From Pagrus major (taxonomy: Eukaryota > Chordata > Actinopteri > Spariformes > Sparidae): a stretch of 64,000 nt of DNA. Below, in pieces: positions 10,801 through 20,791 of the stretch. Position 1 is the first letter of the stretch; every line of letters begins with the position of its first letter. The notes beneath the pieces are model-generated. The model was given only the letters and a program-made list of their open reading frames with translations, was not told the DNA's origin and made no database searches. The stretch is from assembly GCF_040436345.1 (NCBI RefSeq), contig NC_133238.1, positions 5,458,150-5,522,149 on the forward strand, given 5' to 3'. A program made the translations under genes and the position numbers.

Positions 10801-11247
10801 GAAATCGCCACCCAGAATGACCTCTCTGTTACACAACAAAAGGGGTTGTAATTCTTTGAGCACTGTTAACCGTTCTCGGAGCTCAACAGGGCAATACACA
10901 TTGATTACTCTTAACTTAGCGTTAAACAGTGAAACATCAACACATAGAATTCTCCCATCTATCACACGTTGTACCTTCTGGATGATAAAATCATGCCCTC
11001 TAAATAATACTGCAACCCCTGAAGATCTGTTTTTGTTGTCGCCTGACCATACTGATGGGCCGTGGCTCCATCTCTCCTCGAAGACCTTGTAATTCTCTCT
11101 ATAGGATACATTACATTCTTGAAGTAGGAAGATGTCATTACCCTCTGAGTGTAGAAAAGTGAAGGCTGATGAGCACTTTACTGGGTCATTTAGTCCTCTA
11201 GTATTGAGGGATGCTATAGAGAGAGGAGCCATAGAAGTGCAGTTCAA
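7822..11247 (-). CDS. LINE ORF2: endonuclease and reverse transcriptase, intact
   Basis: A 1141-aa protein that would nick the target and copy the element RNA there by target-primed reverse transcription. Residues 9-238 are an apurinic-type (exonuclease/endonuclease/phosphatase) endonuclease: SLNTRG with N15, LLQE at 41-44, GGDFN at 146-150, SRIDFLL at 205-211 and SDHH at 229-232. The reverse transcriptase runs from about 460 to 770: KAPGADGLPKEF at 463-474, GLDLEKAFDR with catalytic D592, AGVRQGCPLS from 647, and YMDD at 695-698. A CCHC-type motif lies at C1010, C1015, H1023 and C1028. The domain order and RT motifs suggest the Tx1 branch of the L1 group (inference). A second Met at residue 6 could also start the protein, just before the endonuclease fold. 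The frame is unbroken, unlike copy 2. Confidence 0.93.
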   Translation of the reverse strand: MNCTSMAPLSIASLNTRGLNDPVKCSSAFTFLHSEGNDIFLLQECNVSYRENYKVFEERWSHGPSVWSGDNKNRSSGVAVLFRGHDFIIQKVQRVIDGRILCVDVSLFNAKLRVINVYCPVELRERLTVLKELQPLLLCNREVILGGDFNCLVSKKEKLTTSTVRLDSSSEILKNIIKDFRLIDVYRLKNPSLPGYTWSNGRTHSRIDFLLTSRGLQVVDAAVTPVFFSDHHKIECSLMFKENIKKGRGSWKLNISLLQDAKVVNDFKVKLNQWLSLKPSFNSVGEWWEEVKIRAKTFFIEVGKRTAKKRRLKLQKYQAKLQRFYIMAYAGLDVAEDIAQLKREMLRLSTAASRGLLIRSRVHHMENNEKCSRYFFRKLARPKNFIEGLKNKEGQEKTEIHEILSCVHSFYSDLYKSEDLDKTALENLLSKVDKNINEFKGKLDSKISLSELTKAVESMQNNKAPGADGLPKEFYTTFWAELKAPLLEMYNESLQLGSLPPSLKEGTISLLYKKGEKKDLKNWRPLTLLGVDRKILAKAIFLRLQEVIERLVGVEQTCVVPGRSMSDNLALIRDSYLYALDRNVPLCIAGLDLEKAFDRISHEYLKEALVRFGFGPQLRAWINLLYFDCSSRVNINGHFSEPIKIQAGVRQGCPLSVSLFVLAMEPLACGIKHDTDIRGLPVPGSNGKEAKMSLYMDDLTILCTSNNSMVKALQWSEQFSQASGAKLNRAKSEILYLNWPERKPDLGLVEKEERVKILGVEIGKGMEIINWEARLPAIKGKLLQWEQRDLTFTGKILVIKAEVLASLTFLAATLPAPKTFLTSLRRIMFQFIWSSQQEHVKRDIMYKPLVKGGKAVPELGAKFDALFLTPILNAVFTESNTSLWFHFAKFWVGRMMYRGKGKRVSLCTPNAESRPALYERALTLFKVAKLDWSVVGKIDRVDVEGCLSPPTSSLVPVGILPESKCIRVWKNVNLPFLFNVHKDLAWKIAQNCVPTRAFLLRRRCTRSAKCPIKNCNDGEDVAHCFWSCAVSRAVWEIVKPWLTDLFRAPNEMDVLYGNIETDEKDRNERWWAIINCVKESIWKCRNLTAFRKLSISPDSVAKVGITGVRDYIIRDRIKYNDQEMKNWWKTDKIPVALMDLF

Positions 11248-11287
11248 AGGGGTGAAGAGGGTTAGTTCAGTGACAACTATGTAACAT

Positions 11288-12826
11288 CTACTTTTTCTTA
11301 ATTATCTTCTTTTTCTTTGGTTTCACATCTCTTTCCACCTTTCTTGACATGTCTTTTATCTGTGTTGTAGATGTAAAAGCAACTACAACATCTTGCTCAA
11401 GAAAGGGGTTTGATGTGGGGGAGGAAACGGGCCAGTTGGAATGAGGTAACACAGAAGAGGTCGAGGGGGAGGATTCACCTGATGGGGGGGACTCATTTAC
11501 CCGTTTTCTTGAAGGAGAGTCCACTGTGTCTGGTACCAAGGTGGTGGCAATGGGAAGGGGCAAAGAGGTCAGTAAGGACTGGGAGGCATCTTCAGCCCGT
11601 TCCATGGAGGTCTGGGAGCTGGGATCTGGCACTGATGCAAGGTTGACTGTAGATGTTGACCTCGGGCGCTGGCCATCCAATGATGAGGAGGCAGATGAGT
11701 CTGGTCCCTGATGGATGGTGATGATTGGCAGCAGGGATGTTGAGCCCTCAACTTCCTCGAAGAGAGAATTGGCTGTTGGTTCTTGTTTCAAGGTAGCTGC
11801 ATGAGGAGAGATGCTAGCCAGCAGGTTGTCCAGACGGTTCCCTGCCTCCTGTAGAGTCATCGGTGTCAACTCTGTCCTTGAGCTGGAGCCAGGTTCGGGA
11901 GGATGGTCTGCTTGATGGAAAGCAGTGAGGTCCATTGTGGAGGCAGGGGAGTTGAACGCTTCGTCGTCATTCTCTAATAGCCCAGCGCTCCAGTCCAAGA
12001 CTCGTGTTCCCTCTTGTACCTCCTCCTCCAGGTCCAACACCGGTTCTTCACTTGGCTGTTGGAGTGCAGGGCCAGATGGCTGTCGCACTGGGCTTGTATG
12101 TTGAGAGGGCGCCTGATTGTTGCCAGAGTTTTCAGCAATGTGGTCTTGGCCTAAAGAAACAATTGATCTTACTGTGGACAGTTTCAGCCGGTTGGAGTAT
12201 GCTTGAGGGCAGTCTTTAAAGCGATGTTGGGCTGAGGCACAGAGATTGCATTTTACAGGGGTTGGACATTGGGCTGTTGTATGGTCGAATGCTTTGCAGT
12301 TCCTGCAGATGTCCACCGTACATGCAGCAGCCAGATGTTCTAGGCTGCCGCATTTACGACATTCTTTTGGCTGACCAGAGTAGAACACAGACCCTCTGAA
12401 GGCTCCCAACTGGATGGTGCTTGGGAGATGCTGGAGGACCCCCTGTCGCCTTATGAGACGCACTTGAAATCGTCTGGTGCCTGTCTTGATTCCATCTATG
12501 TCAACAACTTCCATGGCATGAATCACCTCACAGTACCGAGCCATCCATGTCCAAACATCCTGGTTCCTGACTCTCTCAGAGAAAATCATTACATGTACTG
12601 TTTTCAGGTCTCTCTCTGCCAAAGGTGACATAATAATGTTCTTGAAGCTTGTTGTTGACTTTTTCTTGATTTCAAACTTTTCCAGGCAACTTTCGTAGTA
12701 TCGTGTTGTTGTAAATATCACCTCAAAGATCTTCTTACCCGGAAATGCAAAAACGTAGTCAAGCTGGTTGGTGGAAATGCCAAGTTCTTTTTGCAAAATC
12801 TGTCTGCTGAATTGCAGCCGGTCCAT
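11288..12826 (-). CDS. LINE ORF1 protein, 5'-truncated
   Basis: A 512-aa frame from the first surviving Met. Compared with copy 2 it lacks the true start and depends on internal Met24. The protein is the RNA-binding partner of ORF2 in this type of element. It has three CCHC knuckles of the form CX2CX4HX4C at 156-169, 174-187 and 193-206. Before them is a mixed alpha/beta region that could hold RRM-like folds (inference). The long tail is rich in Ser, Pro and acidic residues and ends in a lysine-rich stretch that could act as a nuclear localisation signal. The frame is open upstream of Met24 through codon 2 (12892) and on through the fused U1 nt 1-54, but no ATG lies in frame there. ORF2 follows after 40 bp. 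Confidence 0.88.
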   Translation of the reverse strand: MDRLQFSRQILQKELGISTNQLDYVFAFPGKKIFEVIFTTTRYYESCLEKFEIKKKSTTSFKNIIMSPLAERDLKTVHVMIFSERVRNQDVWTWMARYCEVIHAMEVVDIDGIKTGTRRFQVRLIRRQGVLQHLPSTIQLGAFRGSVFYSGQPKECRKCGSLEHLAAACTVDICRNCKAFDHTTAQCPTPVKCNLCASAQHRFKDCPQAYSNRLKLSTVRSIVSLGQDHIAENSGNNQAPSQHTSPVRQPSGPALQQPSEEPVLDLEEEVQEGTRVLDWSAGLLENDDEAFNSPASTMDLTAFHQADHPPEPGSSSRTELTPMTLQEAGNRLDNLLASISPHAATLKQEPTANSLFEEVEGSTSLLPIITIHQGPDSSASSSLDGQRPRSTSTVNLASVPDPSSQTSMERAEDASQSLLTSLPLPIATTLVPDTVDSPSRKRVNESPPSGESSPSTSSVLPHSNWPVSSPTSNPFLEQDVVVAFTSTTQIKDMSRKVERDVKPKKKKIIKKK

Positions 12827-12889
12827 CTGAAGATCTTCCAGAAGGTCGAAGCGGACAGCATTCCTGCGGTTGGCTTGATTGTTTCCTAA

Positions 12890-12906
12890 CGCCCTGGGTG
12901 AACCAC
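12890..12906 (+). repeat. Target-site duplication of LINE copy 1, right
   Basis: Second copy of cgccctgggtgaaccac (see 7617-7633). The certain part is 12894-12906. Confidence 0.88.
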
Positions 12907-12943
12907 CTTCTTGATCATGGTATCTCCCCTGCCAGGTAAGTAT
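12890..12943 (-). pseudogene. RNU1: U1 snRNA copy 10, 5' part (nt 1-54), split by LINE copy 1
   Basis: U1 nt 1-54 with the normal promoter upstream (G-tract TG). Nt 38-54 duplicate the other side of the insertion. Transcription from this promoter would run from U1 stem-loop I straight into LINE ORF1. Confidence 0.94.
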
Positions 12944-13588
12944 GAGTTGGAACAGTCTGACACAGGATGGCCTTTCCCAGGCTCAGCCCCCTGGCTGACG
13001 GTGCCTCTTGGGGGATAATAGCAGAGTTAGGTGCCTTGGGCAATTTGCTCATCCTCATTGGGCACTAAAAGTTGCTGCAAATTCAAAAACACTGGTGCGA
13101 CTTGACGAGGGTGGCTGGTCCACACATTGTGCCTGTTTTGTGTCCTTTTTCCAGCGATCCATCGCTCGGCAAAATAGAAAAATAACACTCCGTCAACGGC
13201 CACTTGGCATGATGTCTCCGCCCAGTCTGAATGCAACCAGAGACAATGTGCCGCACAAAAGCCTACCAGTAGGCATTCCAGCAATGGACGCGTCCAGACC
13301 ACATTTCTTATGCAATGCCTCGCAGAGGAGGAGACGCAACAAGGTTTGTGCCGTCTCTAGCAGGCCACGCCCACTCTGCCCTTTTACCGGGAAAACGGGT
13401 AACCCGCACGCAACGCACTGCGACACAGCAGACGCCGGTGTACTGCAACGCTGTGACTTTCAGGACGGATTGAAACGGTAACACAAGGACCCCAAAGCAG
13501 CATTCAGAGGTTGAAGGTTGGCTTTCCGAGCTGCTCGGCAGAAAGCGCGGGAGACGAGCACTCATTTGTTTTTCTTCCACATTGTCAT

Positions 13589-13752
13589 CAGGGGAGAGCG
13601 CGGACGCAGTCCCCCACTACCACAAATTATGCAGTCGAGATTCCCACATTTGGGGAATTCGCAGGGGTCAGCACAACCGGAGTGCAACGGCTGAGCCTCG
13701 CCCTGGGTGAACCACCTTCTTGATCATGGTATCTCCCCTGCCAGGTAAGTAT
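13589..13752 (-). ncRNA. RNU1: U1 snRNA gene, copy 11 (A65G variant)
   Basis: One change from copy 1: plus 13688 is c, so RNA nt 65 is G. This turns AUUGCACUCC of the U1A-binding loop into GUUGCACUCC. Haplotype TGT, G-tract G6. Confidence 0.94.
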
Positions 13753-14397
13753 GAGTTGGAACAGTCTGACACAGGATGGCCTTTCCCAGGCTCAGCCCCC
13801 TGGCTGACGGTGCCTCTGGGGGGATAATAGCAGAGTTAGGTGCCTTGGGCAATTTGCTCATCCTCATTGGGCACTAAAAGTTGCTGCAAATTCAAAAACA
13901 CTGGTGCGACTTGACGAGGGTGGCTGGTCCACACATTGTGCCTGTTTTGTGTCCTTTTTCCAGCGATCCATCGCTCGGCAAAATAGAAAAATAACACTCC
14001 GTCAACGGCCACTTGGCATGATGTCTCCGCCCAGTCTGAATGCAACCAGAGACAATGTGCCGCACAAAAGCCTACCAGTAGGCATTCCAGCAATGGACGT
14101 GTCCAGACCACATTTCTTATGCAATGCCTCGCAGAGGAGGAGACGCAACAAGGTTTGTGCCGTCTCTAGCAGGCCACGCCCACTCTGCCCTTTTACCGGG
14201 AAAACGGGTAACCCGCACGCAACGCACTGCGACACAGCAGACGCCGGTGTACTGCAACGCTGTGACTTTCAGGACGGATTGAAACGGTAACACAAGGACC
14301 CCAAAGCAGCATTCAGAGGTTGAAGGTTGGCTTTCCGAGCTGCTCGGCAGAAAGCGCGCCAGACGAGCACTCACTTGTTTTTCTTCCACATTGTCAT

Positions 14398-14561
14398 CAG
14401 GGGAGAGCGCGGACGCAGTCCCCCACTACCACAAATTATGCAGTCGAGATTCCCACATTTGGGGAATTCGCAGGGGTCAGCACAACCGGAGTGCAATGGC
14501 TGAGCCTCGCCCTGGGTGAACCACCTTCTTGATCATGGTATCTCCCCTGCCAGGTAAGTAT
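14398..14561 (-). ncRNA. RNU1: U1 snRNA gene, copy 12
   Basis: RNA identical to copy 1. Haplotype TCC, but without the G28A change. G-tract TG. Confidence 0.96.
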
Positions 14562-15206
14562 GAGTTGGAACAGTCTGACACAGGATGGCCTTTCCCAGGC
14601 TCAGCCCCCTGGCTGACGGTGCCTCTTGGGGGATAATAGCAGAGTTAGGTGCCTTGGGCAATTTGCTCATCCTCATTGGGCACTAAAAGTTGCTGCAAAT
14701 TCAAAAACACTGGTGCGACTTGACGAGGGGGGCTGGTCCACACATTGTGCCTGTTTTGTGTCCTTTTTCCAGCGATCCATCGCTCGGCAAAATAGAAAAA
14801 TAACACTCCGTCAACGGCCACTTGGCATGATGTCTCCGCCCAGTCTGAATGCAACCAGAGACAATGTGCCGCACAAAAGCCTACCAGTAGGCATTCCAGC
14901 AATGGACGCGTCCAGACCACATTTCTTATGCAATGGCTCGCAGAGGAGGAGACGCAACAAGGTTTGTGCCGTCTCTAGCAGGCCACGCCCACTCTGCCCT
15001 TTTACCGGGAAAACGGGTAACCCGCACGCAACGCACTGCGACACAGCAGACGCCGGTGTACTGCAACGCTGTGACTTTCAGGACGGATTGAAACGGTAAC
15101 ACAAGGACCCCAAAGCAGCATTCAGAGGTTGAAGGTTGGCTTTCCGAGCTGCTCGGCAGAAAGCGCGCCAGACGAGCACTCATTTGTTTTTCTTCCACAT
15201 TGTCAT

Positions 15207-15370
15207 CAGGGGAGAGCGCGGACGCAGTCCCCCACTACCACAAATTATGCAGTCGAGATTCCCACATTTGGGGAATTCGCAGGGGTCAGCACAACCGGAG
15301 TGCAATGGCTGAGCCTCGCCCTGGGTGAACCACCTTCTTGATCATGGTATCTCCCCTGCCAGGTAAGTAT
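15207..15370 (-). ncRNA. RNU1: U1 snRNA gene, copy 13
   Basis: RNA identical to copy 1. Haplotype TCT, the only such recombinant in the window. G-tract G6. Upstream spacer has caaTggcc at about 15624. Confidence 0.96.
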
Positions 15371-16015
15371 GAGTTGGAACAGTCTGACACAGGATGGCCT
15401 TTCCCAGGCTCAGCCCCCTGGCTGACGGTGCCTCTGGGGGGATAATAGCAGAGTTAGGTGCCTTGGGCAATTTGCTCATCCTCATTGGGCACTAAAAGTT
15501 GCTGCAAATTCAAAAACACTGGTGCGACTTGACGAGGGTGGCTGGTCCACACATTGTGCCTGTTTTGTGTCCTTTTTCCAGCGATCCATCGCTCGGCAAA
15601 ATAGAAAAATAACACTCCGTCAATGGCCACTTGGCATGATGTCTCCGCCCAGTCTGAATGCAACCAGAGACAATGTGCCGCACAAAAGCCTACCAGTAGG
15701 CATTCCAGCAATGGACGTGTCCAGACCACATTTCTTATGCAATGCCTCGCAGAGGAGGAGACGCAACAAGGTTTGTGCCGTCTCTAGCAGGCCACGCCCA
15801 CTCTGCCCTTTTACCGGGAAAACGGGTAACCCGCACGCAACGCACTGCGACACAGCAGACGCCGGTGTACTGCAACGCTGTGACTTTCAGGACGGATTGA
15901 AACGGTAACACAAGGACCCCAAAGCAGCATTCAGAGGTTGAAGGTTGGCTTTCCGAGCTGCTCGGCAGAAAGCGCGGGAGACGAGCACTCACTTGTTTTT
16001 CTTCCACATTGTCAT

Positions 16016-16179
16016 CAGGGGAGAGCGCGGACGCAGTCCCCCACTACCACAAATTATGCAGTCGAGATTCCCACATTTGGGGAATTCGCAGGGGTCAGCA
16101 CAACCGGAGTGCAATGGCTGAGCCTCGCCCTGGGTGAACCACCTTCTTGATCATGGTATCTCCCCTGCCAGGTAAGTAT
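16016..16179 (-). ncRNA. RNU1: U1 snRNA gene, copy 14
   Basis: RNA identical to copy 1. Haplotype TGC, G-tract TG. Confidence 0.96.
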
Positions 16180-16824
16180 GAGTTGGAACAGTCTGACACA
16201 GGATGGCCTTTCCCAGGCTCAGCCCCCTGGCTGACGGTGCCTCTTGGGGGATAATAGCAGAGTTAGGTGCCTTGGGCAATTTGCTCATCCTCATTGGGCA
16301 CTAAAAGTTGCTGCAAATTCAAAAACACTGGTGCGACTTGACGAGGGGGGCTGGTCCACACATTGTGCCTGTTTTGTGTCCTTTTTCCAGCGATCCATCG
16401 CTCGGCAAAATAGAAAAATAACACTCCGTCAACGGCCACTTGGCATGATGTCTCCGCCCAGTCTGAATGCAACCAGAGACAATGTGCCGCACAAAAGCCT
16501 ACCAGTAGGCATTCCAGCAATGGACGCGTCCAGACCACATTTCTTATGCAATGGCTCGCAGAGGAGGAGACGCAACAAGGTTTGTGCCGTCTCTAGCAGG
16601 CCACGCCCACTCTGCCCTTTTACCGGGAAAACGGGTAACCCGCACGCAACGCACTGCGACACAGCAGACGCCGGTGTACTGCAACGCTGTGACTTTCAGG
16701 ACGGATTGAAACGGTAACACAAGGACCCCAAAGCAGCATTCAGAGGTTGAAGGTCGGCTTTCCGAGCTGCTCGGCAGAAAGCGCGGGAGACGAGCACTCA
16801 CTTGTTTTTCTTCCACATTGTCAT

Positions 16825-16988
16825 CAGGGGAGAGCGCGGACGCAGTCCCCCACTACCACAAATTATGCAGTCGAGATTCCCACATTTGGGGAATTCGCAG
16901 GGGTCAGCACAACCGGAGTGCAATGGCTGAGCCTCGCCCTGGGTGAACCACCTTCTTGATCATGGTATCTCCCCTGCCAGGTAAGTAT
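16825..16988 (-). ncRNA. RNU1: U1 snRNA gene, copy 15
   Basis: RNA identical to copy 1. Haplotype CGC, G-tract TG. Confidence 0.96.
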
Positions 16989-17633
16989 GAGTTGGAACAG
17001 TCTGACACAGGATGGCCTTTCCCAGGCTCAGCCCCCTGGCTGACGGTGCCTCTTGGGGGATAATAGCAGAGTTAGGTGCCTTGGGCAATTTGCTCATCCT
17101 CATTGGGCACTAAAAGTTGCTGCAAATTCAAAAACACTGGTGCGACTTGACGAGGGTGGCTGGTCCACACATTGTGCCTGTTTTGTGTCCTTTTTCCAGC
17201 GATCCATCGCTCGGCAAAATAGAAAAATAACACTCCGTCAACGGCCACTTGGCATGATGTCTCCGCCCAGTCTGAATGCAACCAGAGACAATGTGCCGCA
17301 CAAAAGCCTACCAGTAGGCATTCCAGCAATGGACGTGTCCAGACCACATTTCTTATGCAATGCCTCGCAGAGGAGGAGACGCAACAAGGTTTGTGCCGTC
17401 TCTAGCAGGCCACGCCCACTCTGCCCTTTTACCGGGAAAACGGGTAACCCGCACGCAACGCACTGCGACACAGCAGACGCCGGTGTACTGCAACGCTGTG
17501 ACTTTCAGGACGGATTGAAACGGTAACACAAGGACCCCAAAGCAGCATTCAGAGGTTGAAGGTTGGCTTTCCGAGCTGCTCGGCAGAAAGCGCGGGAGAC
17601 GAGCACTCACTTGTTTTTCTTCCACATTGTCAT

Positions 17634-17797
17634 CAGGGGAGAGCGCGGACGCAGTCCCCCACTACCACAAATTATGCAGTCGAGATTCCCACATTTGGGG
17701 AATTCGCAGGGGTCAGCACAACCGGAGTGCAATGGCTGAGCCTCGCCCTGGGTGAACCACCTTCTTGATCATGGTATCTCCCCTGCCAGGTAAGTAT
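17634..17797 (-). ncRNA. RNU1: U1 snRNA gene, copy 16
   Basis: RNA identical to copy 1. Haplotype TGC, G-tract TG. Confidence 0.96.
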
Positions 17798-18442
17798 GAG
17801 TTGGAACAGTCTGACACAGGATGGCCTTTCCCAGGCTCAGCCCCCTGGCTGACGGTGCCTCTTGGGGGATAATAGCAGAGTTAGGTGCCTTGGGCAATTT
17901 GCTCATCCTCATTGGGCACTAAAAGTTGCTGCAAATTCAAAAACACTGGTGCGACTTGACGAGGGGGGCTGGTCCACACATTGTGCCTGTTTTGTGTCCT
18001 TTTTCCAGCGATCCATCGCTCGGCAAAATAGAAAAATAACACTCCGTCAACGGCCACTTGGCATGATGTCTCCGCCCAGTCTGAATGCAACCAGAGACAA
18101 TGTGCCGCACAAAAGCCTACCAGTAGGCATTCCAGCAATGGACGCGTCCAGACCACATTTCTTATGCAATGCCTCGCAGAGGAGGAGACGCAACAAGGTT
18201 TGTGCCGTCTCTAGCAGGCCACGCCCACTCTGCCCTTTTACCGGGAAAACGGGTAACCCGCACGCAACGCACTGCGACACAGCAGACGCCGGTGTACTGC
18301 AACGCTGTGACTTTCAGGACGGATTGAAACGGTAACACAAGGACCCCAAAGCAGCATTCAGAGGTTGAAGGTCGGCTTTCCGAGCTGCTCGGCAGAAAGC
18401 GCGGGAGACGAGCACTCACTTGTTTTTCTTCCACATTGTCAT

Positions 18443-18606
18443 CAGGGGAGAGCGCGGACGCAGTCCCCCACTACCACAAATTATGCAGTCGAGATTCCCA
18501 CATTTGGGGAATTCGCAGGGGTCAGCACAACCGGAGTGCAATGGCTGAGCCTCGCCCTGGGTGAACCACCTTCTTGATCATGGTATCTCCCCTGCCAGGT
18601 AAGTAT
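18443..18606 (-). ncRNA. RNU1: U1 snRNA gene, copy 17
   Basis: RNA identical to copy 1. Haplotype CGC, G-tract G6. Upstream spacer carries actgTgac at 19084, shared with 56857 and 61730. Confidence 0.96.
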
Positions 18607-19251
18607 GAGTTGGAACAGTCTGACACAGGATGGCCTTTCCCAGGCTCAGCCCCCTGGCTGACGGTGCCTCTGGGGGGATAATAGCAGAGTTAGGTGCCTT
18701 GGGCAATTTGCTCATCCTCATTGGGCACTAAAAGTTGCTGCAAATTCAAAAACACTGGTGCGACTTGACGAGGGTGGCTGGTCCACACATTGTGCCTGTT
18801 TTGTGTCCTTTTTCTAGCGATCCATCGCTCGGCAAAATAGAAAAATAACACTCCGTCAACGGCCACTTGGCATGATGTCTCCGCCCAGTCTGAATGCAAC
18901 CAGAGACAATGTGCCGCACAAAAGCCTACCAGTAGGCATTCCAGCAATGGACGCGTCCAGACCACATTTCTTATGCAATGCCTCGCAGAGGAGGAGACGC
19001 AACAAGGTTTGTGCCGTCTCTAGCAGGCCACGCCCACTCTGCCCTTTTACCGGGAAAACGGGTAACCCGCACGCAACGCACTGTGACACAGCAGACGCCG
19101 GTGTACTGCAACGCTGTGACTTTCAGGACGGATTGAAACGGTAACACAAGGACCCCAAAGCAGCATTCAGAGGTTGAAGGTCGGCTTTCCGAGCTGCTCG
19201 GCAGAAAGCGCGGGAGACGAGCACTCACTTGTTTTTCTTCCACATTGTCAT

Positions 19252-19415
19252 CAGGGGAGAGCGCGGACGCAGTCCCCCACTACCACAAATTATGCAGTCG
19301 AGATTCCCACATTTGGGGAATTCGCAGGGGTCAGCACAACCGGAGTGCAATGGCTGAGCCTCGCCCTGGGTGAACCACCTTCTTGATCATGGTATCTCCC
19401 CTGCCAGGTAAGTAT
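19252..19415 (-). ncRNA. RNU1: U1 snRNA gene, copy 18
   Basis: RNA identical to copy 1. Haplotype CGC, G-tract G6. Upstream spacer carries aacGagag at 19710, shared only with 62356. Confidence 0.96.
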
Positions 19416-20060
19416 GAGTTGGAACAGTCTGACACAGGATGGCCTTTCCCAGGCTCAGCCCCCTGGCTGACGGTGCCTCTGGGGGGATAATAGCAGAGTT
19501 AGGTGCCTTGGGCAATTTGCTCATCCTCATTGGGCACTAAAAGTTGCTGCAAATTCAAAAACACTGGTGCGACTTGACGAGGGTGGCTGGTCCACACATT
19601 GTGCCTGTTTTGTGTCCTTTTTCCAGCGATCCATCGCTCGGCAAAATAGAAAAATAACACTCCGTCAACGGCCACTTGGCATGATGTCTCCGCCCAGTCT
19701 GAATGCAACGAGAGACAATGTGCCGCACAAAAGCCTACCAGTAGGCATTCCAGCAATGGACGCGTCCAGACCACATTTCTTATGCAATGCCTCGCAGAGG
19801 AGGAGACGCAACAAGGTTTGTGCCGTCTCTAGCAGGCCACGCCCACTCTGCCCTTTTACCGGGAAAACGGGTAACCCGCACGCAACGCACTGCGACACAG
19901 CAGACGCCGGTGTACTGCAACGCTGTGACTTTCAGGACGGATTGAAACGGTAACACAAGGACCCCAAAGCAGCATTCAGAGGCTGAAGGTCGGCTTTCCG
20001 AGCTGCTCGGCAGAAAGCGCGGGAGACGAGCACTCACTTGTTTTTCTTCCACATTGTCAT

Positions 20061-20224
20061 CAGGGGAGAGCGCGGACGCAGTCCCCCACTACCACAAATT
20101 ATGCAGTCGAGATTCCCACATTTGGGGAATTCGCAGGGGTCAGCACAACCGGAGTGCAATGGCTGAGCCTCGCCCTGGGTGAACCACCTTCTTGATCATG
20201 GTATCTCCCCTGCCAGGTAAGTAT
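20061..20224 (-). ncRNA. RNU1: U1 snRNA gene, copy 19
   Basis: RNA identical to copy 1. Haplotype CGC with ctgaagg at s, G-tract GA. This marker pair recurs in copies 46, 56 and 61. A U1-less unit follows on the right. Confidence 0.96.
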
Positions 20225-20791
20225 GAGTTGGAACAGTCTGACACAGGATGGCCTTTCCCAGGCTCAGCCCCCTGGCTGACGGTGCCTCTGAGGGGATAAT
20301 AGCAGAGTTAGGTGCCTTGGGCAATTTGCTCATCCTCATTGGGCACTAAAAGTTGCTGCAAATTCAAAAACACTGGTGCGACTTGACGAGGGTGGCTGGT
20401 CCACACATTGTGCCTGTTTTGTGTCCTTTTTCCAGCGATCCATCGCTCGGCAAAATAGAAAAATAACACTCCGTCAACGGCCACTTGGCATGATGTCTCC
20501 GCCCAGTCTGAATGCAACCAGAGACAATGTGCCGCACAAAAGCCTACCAGTAGGCATTCCAGCAATGGACGCGTCCAGACCACATTTCTTATGCAATGCC
20601 TCGCAGAGGAGGAGACGCAACAAGGTTTGTGCCGTCTCTAGCAGGCCACGCCCACTCTGCCCTTTTACCGGGAAAACGGGTAACCCGCACGCAACGCACT
20701 GCGACACAGCAGACGCCGGTGTACTGCAACGCTGTGACTTTCAGGACGGATTGAAACGGTAACACAAGGACCCCAAAGCAGCATTCAGAGG

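Larger units (their letters stand above)
7634..12889 (-). mobile_element. U1-targeted Tx1-like LINE, copy 1 (5'-truncated)
   Basis: A non-LTR retrotransposon in the same orientation as U1. Order on the minus strand: ORF1 without its start codon, a 40-bp gap, intact ORF2, a 188-bp 3' UTR with AATAAA 22 nt from the end, and a tail ending in seven A. Its right end is uncertain by four bases (12889-12893), because cgcc belongs equally to the LINE and to U1. Compared with copy 2, the copy stops inside the ORF1 ATG: the A and T are gone and the 102-nt 5' UTR is missing. It is flanked by a 13-17 bp target duplication, the typical result of target-primed reverse transcription. Near-identity to copy 2 means it is very young. 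Confidence 0.95.

Noticed and set aside
7934-11092. Plus-strand frames of 68-231 codons inside the LINE copies
   Set aside because: They are antisense to ORF1/ORF2, whose conserved endonuclease and RT motifs define the real coding strand.
7634-12889. LTR retrotransposon or retroviral origin
   Set aside because: No terminal repeats, no protease or integrase. The order is ORF1 with knuckles, then APE endonuclease and RT, then an A-tail, as in LINEs.
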